Of a stretch of 64,000 nucleotides of DNA, positions 24,395 to 32,988 are shown piece after piece. A program made the position numbers and the translations under genes. The first letter of the stretch is position 1, and every line of letters starts with the position of its first letter. Source of the DNA: CAVQKZ01 sp963837325 (GTDB lineage: Bacteria; Actinomycetota; Actinomycetes; Mycobacteriales; Jatrophihabitantaceae). The stretch covers positions 496,001 through 560,000 of the forward strand of contig CAWIMV010000001.1 in NCBI GenBank assembly GCA_963837325.1, given 5' to 3'. The notes below the pieces were generated by a model, which was not told the origin of the DNA, did not search any database, and worked only from the letters and a program-made list of their open reading frames with translations.

Positions 24395-25318
24395 TCAAGA
24401 CTGACCGCCGTTCTCGTGTGCGGAGATGAATGCCGCGATCGCCTTCGCCACCAGGTCGGGCACCTCGAGCGGTAGCAGGTGTCCAGCATCGACTCTGCGC
24501 ACGGTGACGTCCGCGAGTTCAGCGGCGGTCGCGTCTAGTTCGCGGTTCGCGCCCGCCGCCAGCTCGCGGACCAAGGACTGGCTCGGTTCAGACAGGTGGG
24601 CGACGCTCACCTCACGGTCGCTCTTGAGGATCAGCGCCCTGCACCGCAGCCTTCGCAGCAGGTCGAAGAAGTCCAGAGCATCCAGCGCGTCGACCAACGC
24701 AGATTGGTGCGCCGACGGCGGCCGACGCAGGTAGCCGCCGTCGCCTGCAGGGGCCAGCGCCCGCAGGGTGGTCGGCTCGGCCAGGTCGGGATCAGCGCCG
24801 ATGCTTTCCATAATTTCCCGGTACTGCGTGACGACCGCGGCGACCTCGTCGGCTTCGACCCGCTCGGTGGGCAGGAACGCGAAGACCTCGTCGTACATTG
24901 CCTTCCGACGCGCCTCGAGATCGACATCGTCCGCGACACCACCGCCGAAGCCATCAATGCTGATAACTCCCGAGCACTCGGAACTGTTGGCGCCGTAGTA
25001 GGTGGCCACATTCCCACCGATCGAGTGCCCGACCACATAAGGCCGCTGCAGACCGACCGCGTCGATCACGGCCTCAAGATCGGCGCGCTGTGCCGCGAAG
25101 GAGTAGTCACTGTCGGCGGGGACGTCGGACTTGCCGTGGCCGCGCAGGTCGTACGCGACCAGTCGCATCCCATTCAGACGGGCGCGCACTGGAGTCCAGT
25201 CGAGCAGCGTCCGATTGCCGCCGTGGATGAGGACGACATCAGGGCCGGGGCCTCCGTAGTCGACTGCGGCAATGTGGCCGGCCGGTCCGGACGCAATCAA
25301 GGTGGTGTGTTCAGTCAC
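24395..25318 (-). CDS. Alpha/beta hydrolase
   Basis: A 307-residue alpha/beta hydrolase. The oxyanion segment LIHGGNRTLLDW is near residue 31, the nucleophile Ser is in VVGHSIGGN, and the catalytic His in DAGHLLPLE. Members of this broad group hydrolyse esters, lactones or C-C bonds. The gene is on the opposite strand to the preceding operon and converges with it; upstream is a 495-base region without a credible gene. It may belong to the catabolic locus or be unrelated. Confidence 0.82.
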   Translation of the reverse strand: MTEHTTLIASGPAGHIAAVDYGGPGPDVVLIHGGNRTLLDWTPVRARLNGMRLVAYDLRGHGKSDVPADSDYSFAAQRADLEAVIDAVGLQRPYVVGHSIGGNVATYYGANSSECSGVISIDGFGGGVADDVDLEARRKAMYDEVFAFLPTERVEADEVAAVVTQYREIMESIGADPDLAEPTTLRALAPAGDGGYLRRPPSAHQSALVDALDALDFFDLLRRLRCRALILKSDREVSVAHLSEPSQSLVRELAAGANRELDATAAELADVTVRRVDAGHLLPLEVPDLVAKAIAAFISAHENGGQS

Positions 25319-25813
25319 TGGATTCCCTTTTGTTTCGAATCTAGTCAGACTATGTCGCCCTCGTCCGCGCGGTGATCGTCATACGAAGCGACTTGCGTGA
25401 TCACCGCTCAACGATCGCACGGCGAGGTGCTGATCTCTGTCCAACGGCACCCGGCGCCGAGCGCGCGCCGTGGCCCCTTGCACTGCGTCGGCTACCTCCC
25501 CGCGCATGGGTTGGCTGGGGCGGTCGAACTCACATGCGTGTTGCGCTCAGCAGCGAATCCGACGCGGGTGAGCGCCTCGGGATGCCGCCCTGTCGTGGTC
25601 CCGAATGGCAGTCGACCGGACGCTCAACCGAGCGACATGGACGAAGCGGGCCGCCCCTGTCAGCCGCCCAGGCGGCGAATCGCGCGACAGAGCCCTTGAG
25701 GATCACGGGGACCGGCAGTAGCGTGTGCTCACGATATGATGGATTCATCATAATATGATACAAATTTGAGCGGATCTGGCAGCAGCAACGAGATCACAGA
25801 ACTGGGGATGTAA
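25319..25813. other. Intergenic region upstream of the GH78-like gene
   Basis: There is no convincing coding sequence; the open frames here have no recognisable domain. The last 80 bases are markedly AT-rich compared with the rest of the window and hold a strong dyad (listed separately) that probably marks the promoter and operator of the secreted glycosidase gene. The first 50 bases presumably contain the promoter of the minus-strand hydrolase. Confidence 0.5.
25734..25760. promoter_or_regulatory. AT-rich dyad and direct repeat before the GH78-like gene
   Basis: TATGATG-GATT-CATCATA at 25735-25752 is a perfect 7+4+7 inverted repeat. The word ATATGAT occurs at 25734-25740 and again at 25753-25759. 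The element ends about 55 bases before the GTG start at 25814, a normal operator distance. It is a candidate binding site for a regulator that is not encoded next to it. Confidence 0.5.
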
Positions 25814-27871
25814 GTGAAGAAGTTCAGCCGTATCGCGGCCGCGATCATCGTTCTTGTCGGCCCGGTTTTCATAGAGGCCGGGGCCGGGCCCGCGGTCGGC
25901 GCGGCGTCCCACGAGCTGAAGCCGGCGCCCGTGGATTGGCGGTCGCACGTACTGGCCCCGACGCGCCCCGATGTCTATCCGGTCCGAATCGCGTCCACCT
26001 CAGGGTCCGTCGAGAACGCAACTGCGCTCACGAAACGGCATAGCGGTACCACGCGACTGATCAAACGCGTGGACGGCCCGGATCCGGTTGTCGTCCTGGA
26101 CTACGGGCGAGCCGTCGGCGGCTTTCCCTTCTTCGACGTCGCCGCAACCGAAGAGCGCCCCGTTCTGCACGCCGCCTATTCGGAGGCTCTCGACTTCCTG
26201 ACTGCCAAGGGTGATGTCGCCGTACTCACGGGCGCGTTCGGCGAGGACCTGAACCGATTCGACGACTACACCGTCGATCGGCCCGGCCGAATCACCAACC
26301 CGCGAGTGCAAGGGGCGGAGCGCTTTCAGGAGATCCGGTTGACGTCCCCTGGCGTCCTGAGCTTGGCGGCCGTCGGGATTCACTTCAGCTCGCTGCGCAC
26401 CCCTTACCGCGGTCACTTCGTTTCGAGCTCGGAAATGCTCAACCGGGTGTGGTACGAGAGCGCGTACACCGTGCAGCTGGACTCGTTGCCGGCCGACTCC
26501 GAGCCCGGAGTCGTGACCCCTCCGGTCATCGTCGATGGCGCCAAGCGTGACCGGAAGGTGTGGGGCGGCGACCTGCTCACTGCGGCGCAGAACGTTTATT
26601 ACTCGACTGGCGCGAGCGAGTACGTTCGCGGCAGCCTGTCCCTGCTGGCGCGTCGGCAAAGCCCGGAAGGCGAGATCAGCGCCCAGGCCACACAGAGCAA
26701 GAACGACTATTGGTCCGCGGCGTACTCGATGACCTGGGTGTCGGCGCTCGCTGAGTACTACCACTTCACCGGTGATTTGCAGTTCGTGCGGCAAGTTTGG
26801 CCCGTACTCGTGCGCGAGTTGACGTGGAACGCGGGGCAGGTCGACTCACGTGGCTTGCTGATCACGCACGGCTACACCTGGCATCCCGTTGACGGGCAGA
26901 TGTTCGACGGTGCGGTCACTGTCGACAACGCCCTCTACTTCCACGTCCTGACGGCGGCAGCGGAACTCGCCGATGCGATCGGCGCGGGTCGCCTCGCGGT
27001 GGAGTACCGAGGCCGCGCCAGGCGGATCAAGGCGGCGGTCAATCACCATCTCTTCGATGCCCGCACCGGGGTTTACGACATCAGTGACACGCGTCGAGGG
27101 CCCGTCGCGCAGGACGCCAATGCCTTGGCGGTGCTCTATGGCCTCGCGCCCGCTGAACGGGTGCAGCGCATCCTCCAGGTCCTGCGTTCGCGTCTGTGGA
27201 CCACGCACGGACCACTCGCGTTCACCTCCGACTCAGGTCTACTCGGCGCCTATTCGTCCACTGGACACCCGGACGCGGCGATCAGTCCGTTCGCATCGTC
27301 CCTCGAGTTGTGGGCCCGCATGAGTGCCGGAGACACCGACGGCGCAATGCACCTGCTGCGCGAACTGTGGGCTCCGATGGCCGACCCCACTTCGAATTAC
27401 TACACGGGCACGACCTGGGAGATCCTCAATTCGTCCGGGGAGCCCGGCTTCGTCAGCGTGACGAGCCTGTCGCACGCCTGGTCGGCCGGGGCTGCGCCCG
27501 CTCTGTCGGAGTATGTCCTCGGCCTGCGACCGGCAACGGCCGGGTTTCGTACCTGGATCGTGGCCCCTCAGCCGGCTGCTCTGCAATGGGCCGAGGGTCA
27601 GGTGCCGACGCCTCGGGGCGCGCTCGCCGTCCGGTGGGCGGCCCGGGACGCCGCATTCACTATGGACGTATCTGCGCCGAACAACAGCGCGGGGACGATC
27701 GTCGTCCCCTGGGATCGACGGCAAGCCACCGTGCGCGTCAACGGCCATGTCGTGTGGAAGAACGGCCGGTTCAAGGCTGAAGCGGGCATCGCCCTCGCAC
27801 GCAGGGATTCCCGCAACATCTATCTCACCACGTCGAAGGGCGGTGCATTCGCGGTGCGGGCGGGTCGTTAG
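25814..27871 (+). CDS. Secreted GH78-like alpha-L-rhamnosidase (six-hairpin glycosidase)
   Basis: A 685-residue protein with an N-terminal signal peptide (hydrophobic residues about 8-30, cleavage near AVGA) and no lipobox, so it is probably exported. The catalytic (alpha/alpha)6 barrel shows DGAKRDRKVWGGDLLTAA, the place where GH78 enzymes carry the general acid, and TGTTWEILNSSGEP, where the base Glu sits. SHAWSAGAAPALSEYVLG and a small C-terminal beta domain follow, as in GH78. The acid position reads Asp (KRD) where classical enzymes have Glu, so rhamnosidase specificity is not certain. The GTG start follows a GGGGATG segment. No sugar transporter or regulator is adjacent. Confidence 0.8.
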   Translation: MKKFSRIAAAIIVLVGPVFIEAGAGPAVGAASHELKPAPVDWRSHVLAPTRPDVYPVRIASTSGSVENATALTKRHSGTTRLIKRVDGPDPVVVLDYGRAVGGFPFFDVAATEERPVLHAAYSEALDFLTAKGDVAVLTGAFGEDLNRFDDYTVDRPGRITNPRVQGAERFQEIRLTSPGVLSLAAVGIHFSSLRTPYRGHFVSSSEMLNRVWYESAYTVQLDSLPADSEPGVVTPPVIVDGAKRDRKVWGGDLLTAAQNVYYSTGASEYVRGSLSLLARRQSPEGEISAQATQSKNDYWSAAYSMTWVSALAEYYHFTGDLQFVRQVWPVLVRELTWNAGQVDSRGLLITHGYTWHPVDGQMFDGAVTVDNALYFHVLTAAAELADAIGAGRLAVEYRGRARRIKAAVNHHLFDARTGVYDISDTRRGPVAQDANALAVLYGLAPAERVQRILQVLRSRLWTTHGPLAFTSDSGLLGAYSSTGHPDAAISPFASSLELWARMSAGDTDGAMHLLRELWAPMADPTSNYYTGTTWEILNSSGEPGFVSVTSLSHAWSAGAAPALSEYVLGLRPATAGFRTWIVAPQPAALQWAEGQVPTPRGALAVRWAARDAAFTMDVSAPNNSAGTIVVPWDRRQATVRVNGHVVWKNGRFKAEAGIALARRDSRNIYLTTSKGGAFAVRAGR

Positions 27872-27920
27872 CTGGCGTCGTGAGTCAATGGGCCGTTGGA
27901 ATGAAACGGGCGTTGCCACG

Positions 27921-28067
27921 CTGCTCGGGGATCTGGACGTCCACCGCAGGATCATCATGCGAGTGCTCCGTCACGCCGACCTGGCCGTCACTATGGAGAT
28001 CTACGCCAAGGCCAGCTCCGCATCGACTCGCGAAGCGCTTCGCAAGCTAGGGGAGGCCCTTACGTGA
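27921..28067 (+). pseudogene. Tyrosine-recombinase (phage integrase) C-terminal remnant
   Basis: About 48 codons matching the extreme C-terminus of actinobacterial tyrosine integrases. The LRHADLAVTMEIYAKAS segment carries the conserved His (LRH) and the nucleophilic Tyr, and the ending REALRKLG is characteristic. Everything upstream, including the Arg and HxxR boxes, is missing and the frame merges with the end of the GH78 gene, so this is a dead remnant. It lies 74 bases from a tRNA-Pro 3' fragment, the kind of place such integrases act. Confidence 0.65.
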
Positions 28068-28141
28068 CACCTACTACTGTACTTCGCTGCTGTACTCGCC
28101 GTCGCGGGGCCGATTCATTTTGCTGGCGGCCCCGGATTTAT

Positions 28142-28186
28142 TGGTCGGGGTGGCGGGATTCGAACCCACGGCCTCTTCGTCCCGAA
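28142..28186 (-). repeat. 3' fragment of tRNA-Pro gene (probable attachment-site remnant)
   Basis: Read on the minus strand, 45 bases run from the anticodon loop TTCGGGA through the variable and T arms (GGTTCGAATCCCGCC) to CCACCCCGACCA. This is the 3' half of a tRNA-Pro with anticodon CGG. The sequence upstream of the loop does not form the matching anticodon stem (CGAAG where CTTCG is expected) and there is no D arm, so it is not a working tRNA. A tRNA 3' end from the anticodon loop to CCA is the classic duplicated att core left by tyrosine integrases. Confidence 0.75.
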
Positions 28187-28501
28187 CTTCGCGCACAAGA
28201 TTTCGGCGGCACGTTGGCGACCGTCCTGCAAGACCTCAGTTTCGTTGCGGATCGCCGGATCGTGCTGGCGTTGCTGTACTTCACTGCGGTACAACCGACC
28301 CGAGTCAATATTCGGCTGTCCGAGCGGCCCGGTATCTTCTGTGCGCTTCGACCACGTAACGAGGCGGGGTGCGCACGGATGACATCCTCGCTCCGACTGT
28401 GTCTGGCGGCTAGCTACGCGAGCCAACGGTGCCGATCAAGCGTTCCAGACACAGTTGATGCGCAGATGCCCTGCGCGTGAGGTTGGACCATGTCTCAGGC
28501 G
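28187..28501. other. Intergenic/degenerate stretch after the att-like fragment
   Basis: I see no gene here. Open frames on both strands have no recognisable domain. It joins the tRNA-Pro fragment to the 3' end of the STAS gene and is probably island debris. Confidence 0.4.
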
Positions 28502-28861
28502 TCACCCGAACGCTTGCGGAGCGAGGCTTGCGTCCAAGCCCGCTGCCTGACATGCGGAATGAACGGTGGGCGTCGCACCCACGATCCGCAAAGACGTGGC
28601 CTCTGTCGGAAGCGCGGTGCACGACGCCAAGAACAGCGTCATGCTCGCCGCGTCGGTAAAGACCAATTTTTCGATATCGATGGTCATTCGGCCGGGGTGC
28701 GCTTGAAGAAGCGTCTTCGTCACGTCCGCCAGCACGGAGCAGTTGGCGAAATCGAGCTCACCGCGCACAGTCACGCGGCGTGTGGCGGAATCGAATCCAA
28801 ACATGAAAGCCCGGTCGGGCACGCTCGGATCGGACGGATCCACCATCTCTCTGGCGGGCAC
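28502..28861 (-). CDS. STAS-domain protein (anti-sigma-factor antagonist type)
   Basis: A protein of about 119 residues with a STAS fold. RVTVRGELDFANCSVL near residue 28 and the IDIEKLVFTDAASM loop near residue 80 match the SpoIIAA pattern, in which a Ser of that loop is phosphorylated by an anti-sigma kinase. The GTG at 28861 or ATG at 28846 could start it. Its 5' end lies 17 bases from a truncated plus-strand gene, so the junction may be recombinational and the native promoter may be lost. No anti-sigma kinase is adjacent. Confidence 0.7.
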   Translation of the reverse strand: MPAREMVDPSDPSVPDRAFMFGFDSATRRVTVRGELDFANCSVLADVTKTLLQAHPGRMTIDIEKLVFTDAASMTLFLASCTALPTEATSLRIVGATPTVHSACQAAGLDASLAPQAFG

Positions 28862-28878
28862 AGCACCAAGACCTCGAC

Positions 28879-29187
28879 TTGGCCAAGGCGAGTCAGGTGC
28901 CGCGCTGGCGCGAGTCAGAGGTGTTCACACCGCTCGAGCGGGACGTGCTGGAGTACGCCGAAGCGATGACCAACACGCCGCCGAGCGTCACCGACGAACT
29001 GTCCGCGGGCCTGCTCGACCGCCTCGGCCCCGCGGCGCTGGTCGAGCTCACCGCATTCATCGCTTTCGCCAACCTGGCGACCAGGAACAACACGGCACTT
29101 GGGATCACCTCGCAGGGCTACTCCGCCTCGTGCGAAGTTCCGCTTGCTCCGCGCGCGGACGGTCCCAGCCCAAGGTCGGATGTTTGA
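28879..29187 (+). pseudogene. Carboxymuconolactone decarboxylase (AhpD-like) family protein, 5'-truncated
   Basis: About 102 codons matching the C-terminal half of the CMD/AhpD-like proteins that typically precede sigJ: WRESEVFTPLERDVLEYAEAM and ALVELTAFIAFANLATRNNTALGI are clear. The N-terminal half with the CxxC redox pair is absent, and the 5' end abuts the STAS gene, so it is a truncated, probably inactive copy. Its stop is overlapped by the sigma-factor TTG start (TTGA), preserving the ancestral operon arrangement. Confidence 0.65.
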
Positions 29188-30044
29188 GCGTGGATCCGTT
29201 CATCACCCATCGCAACCTGCTGTTCACGGTCGCCTACGAGATGCTCGGGTCGGCGGCCGACGCCGAGGACGTGCTGCAAGAGTCCTGGCTGCGGTGGGCC
29301 AACGTCGACCAATCACAGGTGCGTGACCCGCGTGCGTACCTCGTCCGTGTCGTCACGCGACAATCGCTCAACCGGCTACGGACGATGTCGCGCACCCGGG
29401 AGGACTACGTGGGCGAGTGGCTGCCGGAACCGCTGGTGACCAGTCCGGATGTTGCCGAGGACGTCGAACTTGCCGAGAATGTCTCGATCGCGATGCTGAC
29501 CGTGCTGGAGACACTTAGGCCCACACAGCGGGCCGTGTTCGTGCTCCGCGAGGTCTTCGACGTGCCATACGACGAGATCGCCGAGGCCATCGGCAAGTCC
29601 CCGGCATCGGTGCGGCAAATCGCACGGCGCGCTCGCGAACGGGTCACCGCTCGCCAACCCCGGGTACCGGTAAGCCGGGAGGAGCAACGCGGCGTGGTCG
29701 AGCGGTTCCTGCTCGCGCTGCGCACCGGGCAGCTGCAGGACCTCATGGATGTGCTCGCGCCCGACGTTGTGCTGATCGCCGACGGCGGGGGAGTCGCGGC
29801 CGCAGTCCTGGCTCCGATCTACGGCGCCGAGCCCGTTGCGACATTGCTCGCGCGTGCGAGCCGTACCGCGCTGGAGACCACCACCGTGTGGCTCAACGGC
29901 GCGCCGGCTGGCCGGATCAAGACCGACGGCGAGGTCGCCGCAGTGAGCCTCGTCGTGGAGAGCGGGCGAGTCTCTCGGGTCTACCTGATGCGCAATCCGC
30001 ACAAGCTCACCCGACTGGCTGAACCGACGCGACTCGCCCGATGA
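29184..30044 (+). CDS. sigJ: RNA polymerase ECF sigma factor, SigJ family, with C-terminal SnoaL-like domain
   Basis: A roughly 286-residue ECF41-like sigma factor. Region 2 shows LLFTVAYEMLGSAADAEDVLQE with the WLRW stretch after it, and region 4 shows TLRPTQRAVFVLREVFDVPYDEIA followed by IGKSPASVRQIARRARERV. After residue 170 a SnoaL/NTF2-like domain follows, which in this class controls activity in cis. I prefer the TTG giving MSVDPFITHRN, coupled to the truncated CMD gene; GTG 29190 is the alternative. The usual partner CMD gene is broken. The downstream monooxygenase and epoxide hydrolase could belong to its regulon. Confidence 0.88.
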   Translation: MSVDPFITHRNLLFTVAYEMLGSAADAEDVLQESWLRWANVDQSQVRDPRAYLVRVVTRQSLNRLRTMSRTREDYVGEWLPEPLVTSPDVAEDVELAENVSIAMLTVLETLRPTQRAVFVLREVFDVPYDEIAEAIGKSPASVRQIARRARERVTARQPRVPVSREEQRGVVERFLLALRTGQLQDLMDVLAPDVVLIADGGGVAAAVLAPIYGAEPVATLLARASRTALETTTVWLNGAPAGRIKTDGEVAAVSLVVESGRVSRVYLMRNPHKLTRLAEPTRLAR

Positions 30045-30105
30045 ACCTCAGTCCCGCAAGCGGATGGCCGACCAAAGTCAGAGCACGCCAGTGAGCGGAG
30101 TAGCA

Positions 30106-31653
30106 ATGGAGCATGCGGTCGTGATCGTCGGAGGCGGCCCGACCGGGCTTATGTTGGCCGGGGAGTTGGCGTTGGCCGGTGTCGACGTCGCAGTCATCGA
30201 GCGGCGCGCCAGCCAGGAGCTGCCGGGCTCGCGCGCCGGCGGCTTGCACTCCCGCACCATCGAAGTCCTCGATCAGCGTGGAATTGCCGATCGGTTCCTC
30301 GCGCAGGGACAGACGGCGCAGGTCGGGCAGTTCGCCGGGGTCCCTATCGACATCAGCAACTTTCCCACCCGACATCCCTACTCGCTCGGGCTTTGGCAGA
30401 ACCACATCGAGCGCATCCTGGCCAGCTGGATCGGTGAGCTGGCAGTGCCGATCTATCGCGAACTCAACGTGACGGGGTTCGCGCAGGATGACACCGGCGT
30501 CGACGTCGTGCTGTCCGGCGGACAGCCAGTACGGGCGGAGTACCTCATCGGGTGCGACGGAGGACGCAGCCTGATCCGTAAAGCAGCCGGCATCGAGTTT
30601 CCCGGCTGGGATCCTACGACGAGCAGCCTCATTGGCGAGGTTGAGCTCACCGAAGAACCAGAGTGGGGCACCCACCGCGACGCCAGCGGCGTTCATTCCC
30701 TCGGTCGGGTCGAGTACGAGATCCGCGACGGCGAGATCATCTACGCCGATCACGGGCCGGTACGGGTCATGGTCACCGAACAGCAGGTCCGACCCGCCAA
30801 TGAGCCCAACCTCGGCGACCTCAGCGAGGCTCTCATCGCCGTCTACGGCATCGACTACGGGATCCACAGTCCGACCTGGATCTCCCGGTTCACCGACATG
30901 ACCCGGCAGGCCGCTGCCTACCGCGACCGACGCGTCCTGCTCGCTGGCGACGCCGCACACGTGCATTCGCCCGACGGCGGTCAGGGGCTCCAGCTCGGGG
31001 TACAGGATGCGGTGAATCTGGGCTGGAAGTTGGCCCAAGTGGTCAAACGGATCTCACCAGAAAGCCTCCTCGACACCTATCACGCCGAACGTCACCCGGT
31101 CGCAGCCCGCGTGCTGCGCACCACCATGGCCTATGTCGCGCTTCGCCGCCCCGACGACCGCACAAACGCCCTGCGCGAGACCATCGCCGAGCTATTCACC
31201 GCAGATGAACCGTGCCGGCAGGTAGCGGCGATGTTGTTCGGTCTAGACATCCACTATGACCTCGGCAACGGACACCCGCTGCTAGGACGCCGCATGCCCG
31301 ACCTCGACCTCGAGACCGCCAACGGTCCGCTGCGAGTTTTCACCCTGCTGCACAAAGCACGCCCCGTGCTGCTCAACCTCGGTGAGCCCGGCGGCCTAGA
31401 CATCACCCCACGGCCTGATCAGGTCGCCCTGATCGACGCCCAATACGTCGGCCGGTGGGAACTTCCGGACCTCGGCACAGTGCCCGCCCCCAGCGCCGTG
31501 TTGATCCGTCCCGACGGATACGTGGCCTGGGTCGGCGAGAAGAGCACCCTGGGGCTCGCAGACGCCCTTGCCAGGTGGTTCGGACCGCCGAATATGACAA
31601 GGCAGGACGGTGCGCTCGCGGTGAGTCGCGCATCTTCGACTCTCGGCTGCTGA
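30106..31653 (+). CDS. FAD-dependent aromatic monooxygenase (PHBH/rifampicin-monooxygenase-like)
   Basis: A roughly 515-residue class A flavoprotein hydroxylase. FAD binding is shown by VVIVGGGPTGLMLAGELALAG at the N-terminus, the DG motif by YLIGCDGGRSLIRKAAGI near residue 160, and the GD motif by VLLAGDAAHVHSPDGGQG near residue 295, followed by the thioredoxin-like C-terminal domain found in phenol and polyketide hydroxylases. ATG 30106 has GGAG six bases upstream; a start at 30064 is possible but less supported. It lies 62 bases after sigJ. Likely reactions are NAD(P)H-dependent hydroxylation of phenols or antibiotics such as rifamycins. Confidence 0.88.
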   Translation: MEHAVVIVGGGPTGLMLAGELALAGVDVAVIERRASQELPGSRAGGLHSRTIEVLDQRGIADRFLAQGQTAQVGQFAGVPIDISNFPTRHPYSLGLWQNHIERILASWIGELAVPIYRELNVTGFAQDDTGVDVVLSGGQPVRAEYLIGCDGGRSLIRKAAGIEFPGWDPTTSSLIGEVELTEEPEWGTHRDASGVHSLGRVEYEIRDGEIIYADHGPVRVMVTEQQVRPANEPNLGDLSEALIAVYGIDYGIHSPTWISRFTDMTRQAAAYRDRRVLLAGDAAHVHSPDGGQGLQLGVQDAVNLGWKLAQVVKRISPESLLDTYHAERHPVAARVLRTTMAYVALRRPDDRTNALRETIAELFTADEPCRQVAAMLFGLDIHYDLGNGHPLLGRRMPDLDLETANGPLRVFTLLHKARPVLLNLGEPGGLDITPRPDQVALIDAQYVGRWELPDLGTVPAPSAVLIRPDGYVAWVGEKSTLGLADALARWFGPPNMTRQDGALAVSRASSTLGC

Positions 31654-31746
31654 CCCACCTGGCTGCACGGCATCCCGGGTGTGCCCCGACCAGATCGTCC
31701 AAGCTCGCCATCTACGACCGAAGAACCCGACGAAAAGGAGCGCGAA

Positions 31747-32988
31747 GTGAGCGCAAACCTCAACGCCCTGCCCCCGACGCCGATCGCTGTTGAGGAGAGT
31801 GTCTTGGCGGATCTTCGGTCACGGTTGCGCGCCACGATCTGGCCGGAGGATGCCGGGAACGAGGACGGGGCATACGGCGTCCCCAGGGCGCTGCTCCAGG
31901 AGTTGGCCGAGTACTGGGCCGAGGAGTACGACTGGCGCGCCGCCGAGCGGGCGATGAATGCCTACGAGCACTACCTGGTGGACGTGTCTGGTACGCGGGT
32001 TCACTTCATGCGCAAGCCGGGCGTCGGACCCGATCCCACCCCTCTGATCCTCAGCCACGGGTGGCCCTGGACCTTCTGGCACTGGTCGAAGGTCATCGAC
32101 AGGCTCGCCGACCCGTCGGCATTCGGTGGCGACGCGGCGAACGCTTTCGAGGTGATCGTTCCGTCATTGCCGGGCTTCGGCTATTCGACACCCACCCGAC
32201 CAGACATGAACTTCTGGAAGATCGCGGACCTCTGGCACGAATTGATGACCCAGACGCTCGGACATACCCGATACGCCGCCGCAGGGTGCGACGTCGGTGC
32301 GCTGGTCACTGGCCAGCTCGGTCACAAGTACGCCGACGAGCTTTACGGCATCCACATCGGATCAGCCCTCAAGCTCGATCTGTTCACCGGCGACCGGGCC
32401 TGGGACTTCTCCGGCGGCCGACCCATCCCACCCGAGCTACACGATGACCAGCGACGGCGACTGGTCGAAATAGAGCGACGGTTCGCCGTCCACCTCGCCG
32501 CACACCTGCTCGCACCAAGCACATTGGGATACGGGCTGGCCGACTCCCCAGTGGGCCTGCTGGCCTGGCTGCTCGAACGTTGGATGAAATGGTCCGACAA
32601 CGGCGGAGACATCTATAGCGTGTTCACCCGCGACGACCTACTCACCCACGCGACGATCTACTGGACCGGTAACGCCATCGCCAGTTCGATCCGCACGTAC
32701 GCTAACAACAATCGATACCCGTGGGCGCCCTCCCATAACCGGAAACCAGTCATCGAGTCACCGACCGGGATCACTTTCGTTGAGTACGAGAACCCCCCGG
32801 GAGTCAACAGCGCGACGGAACGTATCGAGTCGTTTCTAGCCAGCGACCGCGCCGCTTGGTACAACCACGTCAACATCGCCGCCCACCCCGACGGCGGCCA
32901 CTTCATCCCGTGGGAGATCCCAGAACTCTGGACCGCGGACCTGGTCCGGACCTTCAATTCGCAGCTCGCCCCGCCACCACCAACGTGA
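31747..32988 (+). CDS. Epoxide hydrolase (EHN domain, alpha/beta hydrolase)
   Basis: A roughly 413-residue protein. The N-terminal EHN domain (residues about 1-110) precedes an alpha/beta hydrolase core with the oxyanion motif SHGWPWTFWHW, the nucleophile Asp in AAGCDVGALVTG, and the catalytic His in PDGGHFIPWE. This matches the microsomal/juvenile-hormone-type epoxide hydrolases common in actinobacteria, which open epoxides to diols. The GTG at 31747 follows AAAAGGAGCG and gives the standard N-terminus; a start at 31681 would add 22 residues. It may detoxify epoxides formed by the upstream monooxygenase. Confidence 0.88.
   Translation: MSANLNALPPTPIAVEESVLADLRSRLRATIWPEDAGNEDGAYGVPRALLQELAEYWAEEYDWRAAERAMNAYEHYLVDVSGTRVHFMRKPGVGPDPTPLILSHGWPWTFWHWSKVIDRLADPSAFGGDAANAFEVIVPSLPGFGYSTPTRPDMNFWKIADLWHELMTQTLGHTRYAAAGCDVGALVTGQLGHKYADELYGIHIGSALKLDLFTGDRAWDFSGGRPIPPELHDDQRRRLVEIERRFAVHLAAHLLAPSTLGYGLADSPVGLLAWLLERWMKWSDNGGDIYSVFTRDDLLTHATIYWTGNAIASSIRTYANNNRYPWAPSHNRKPVIESPTGITFVEYENPPGVNSATERIESFLASDRAAWYNHVNIAAHPDGGHFIPWEIPELWTADLVRTFNSQLAPPPPT

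Noticed and set aside
25372..25758. 128-codon open frame before the GH78-like gene
   Set aside because: No domain, no ribosome-binding site and composition like random high-GC sequence.
28142..28186. Functional tRNA-Pro
   Set aside because: The D arm, acceptor 5' strand and the 5' half of the anticodon stem are missing, so only a 3' fragment is present.
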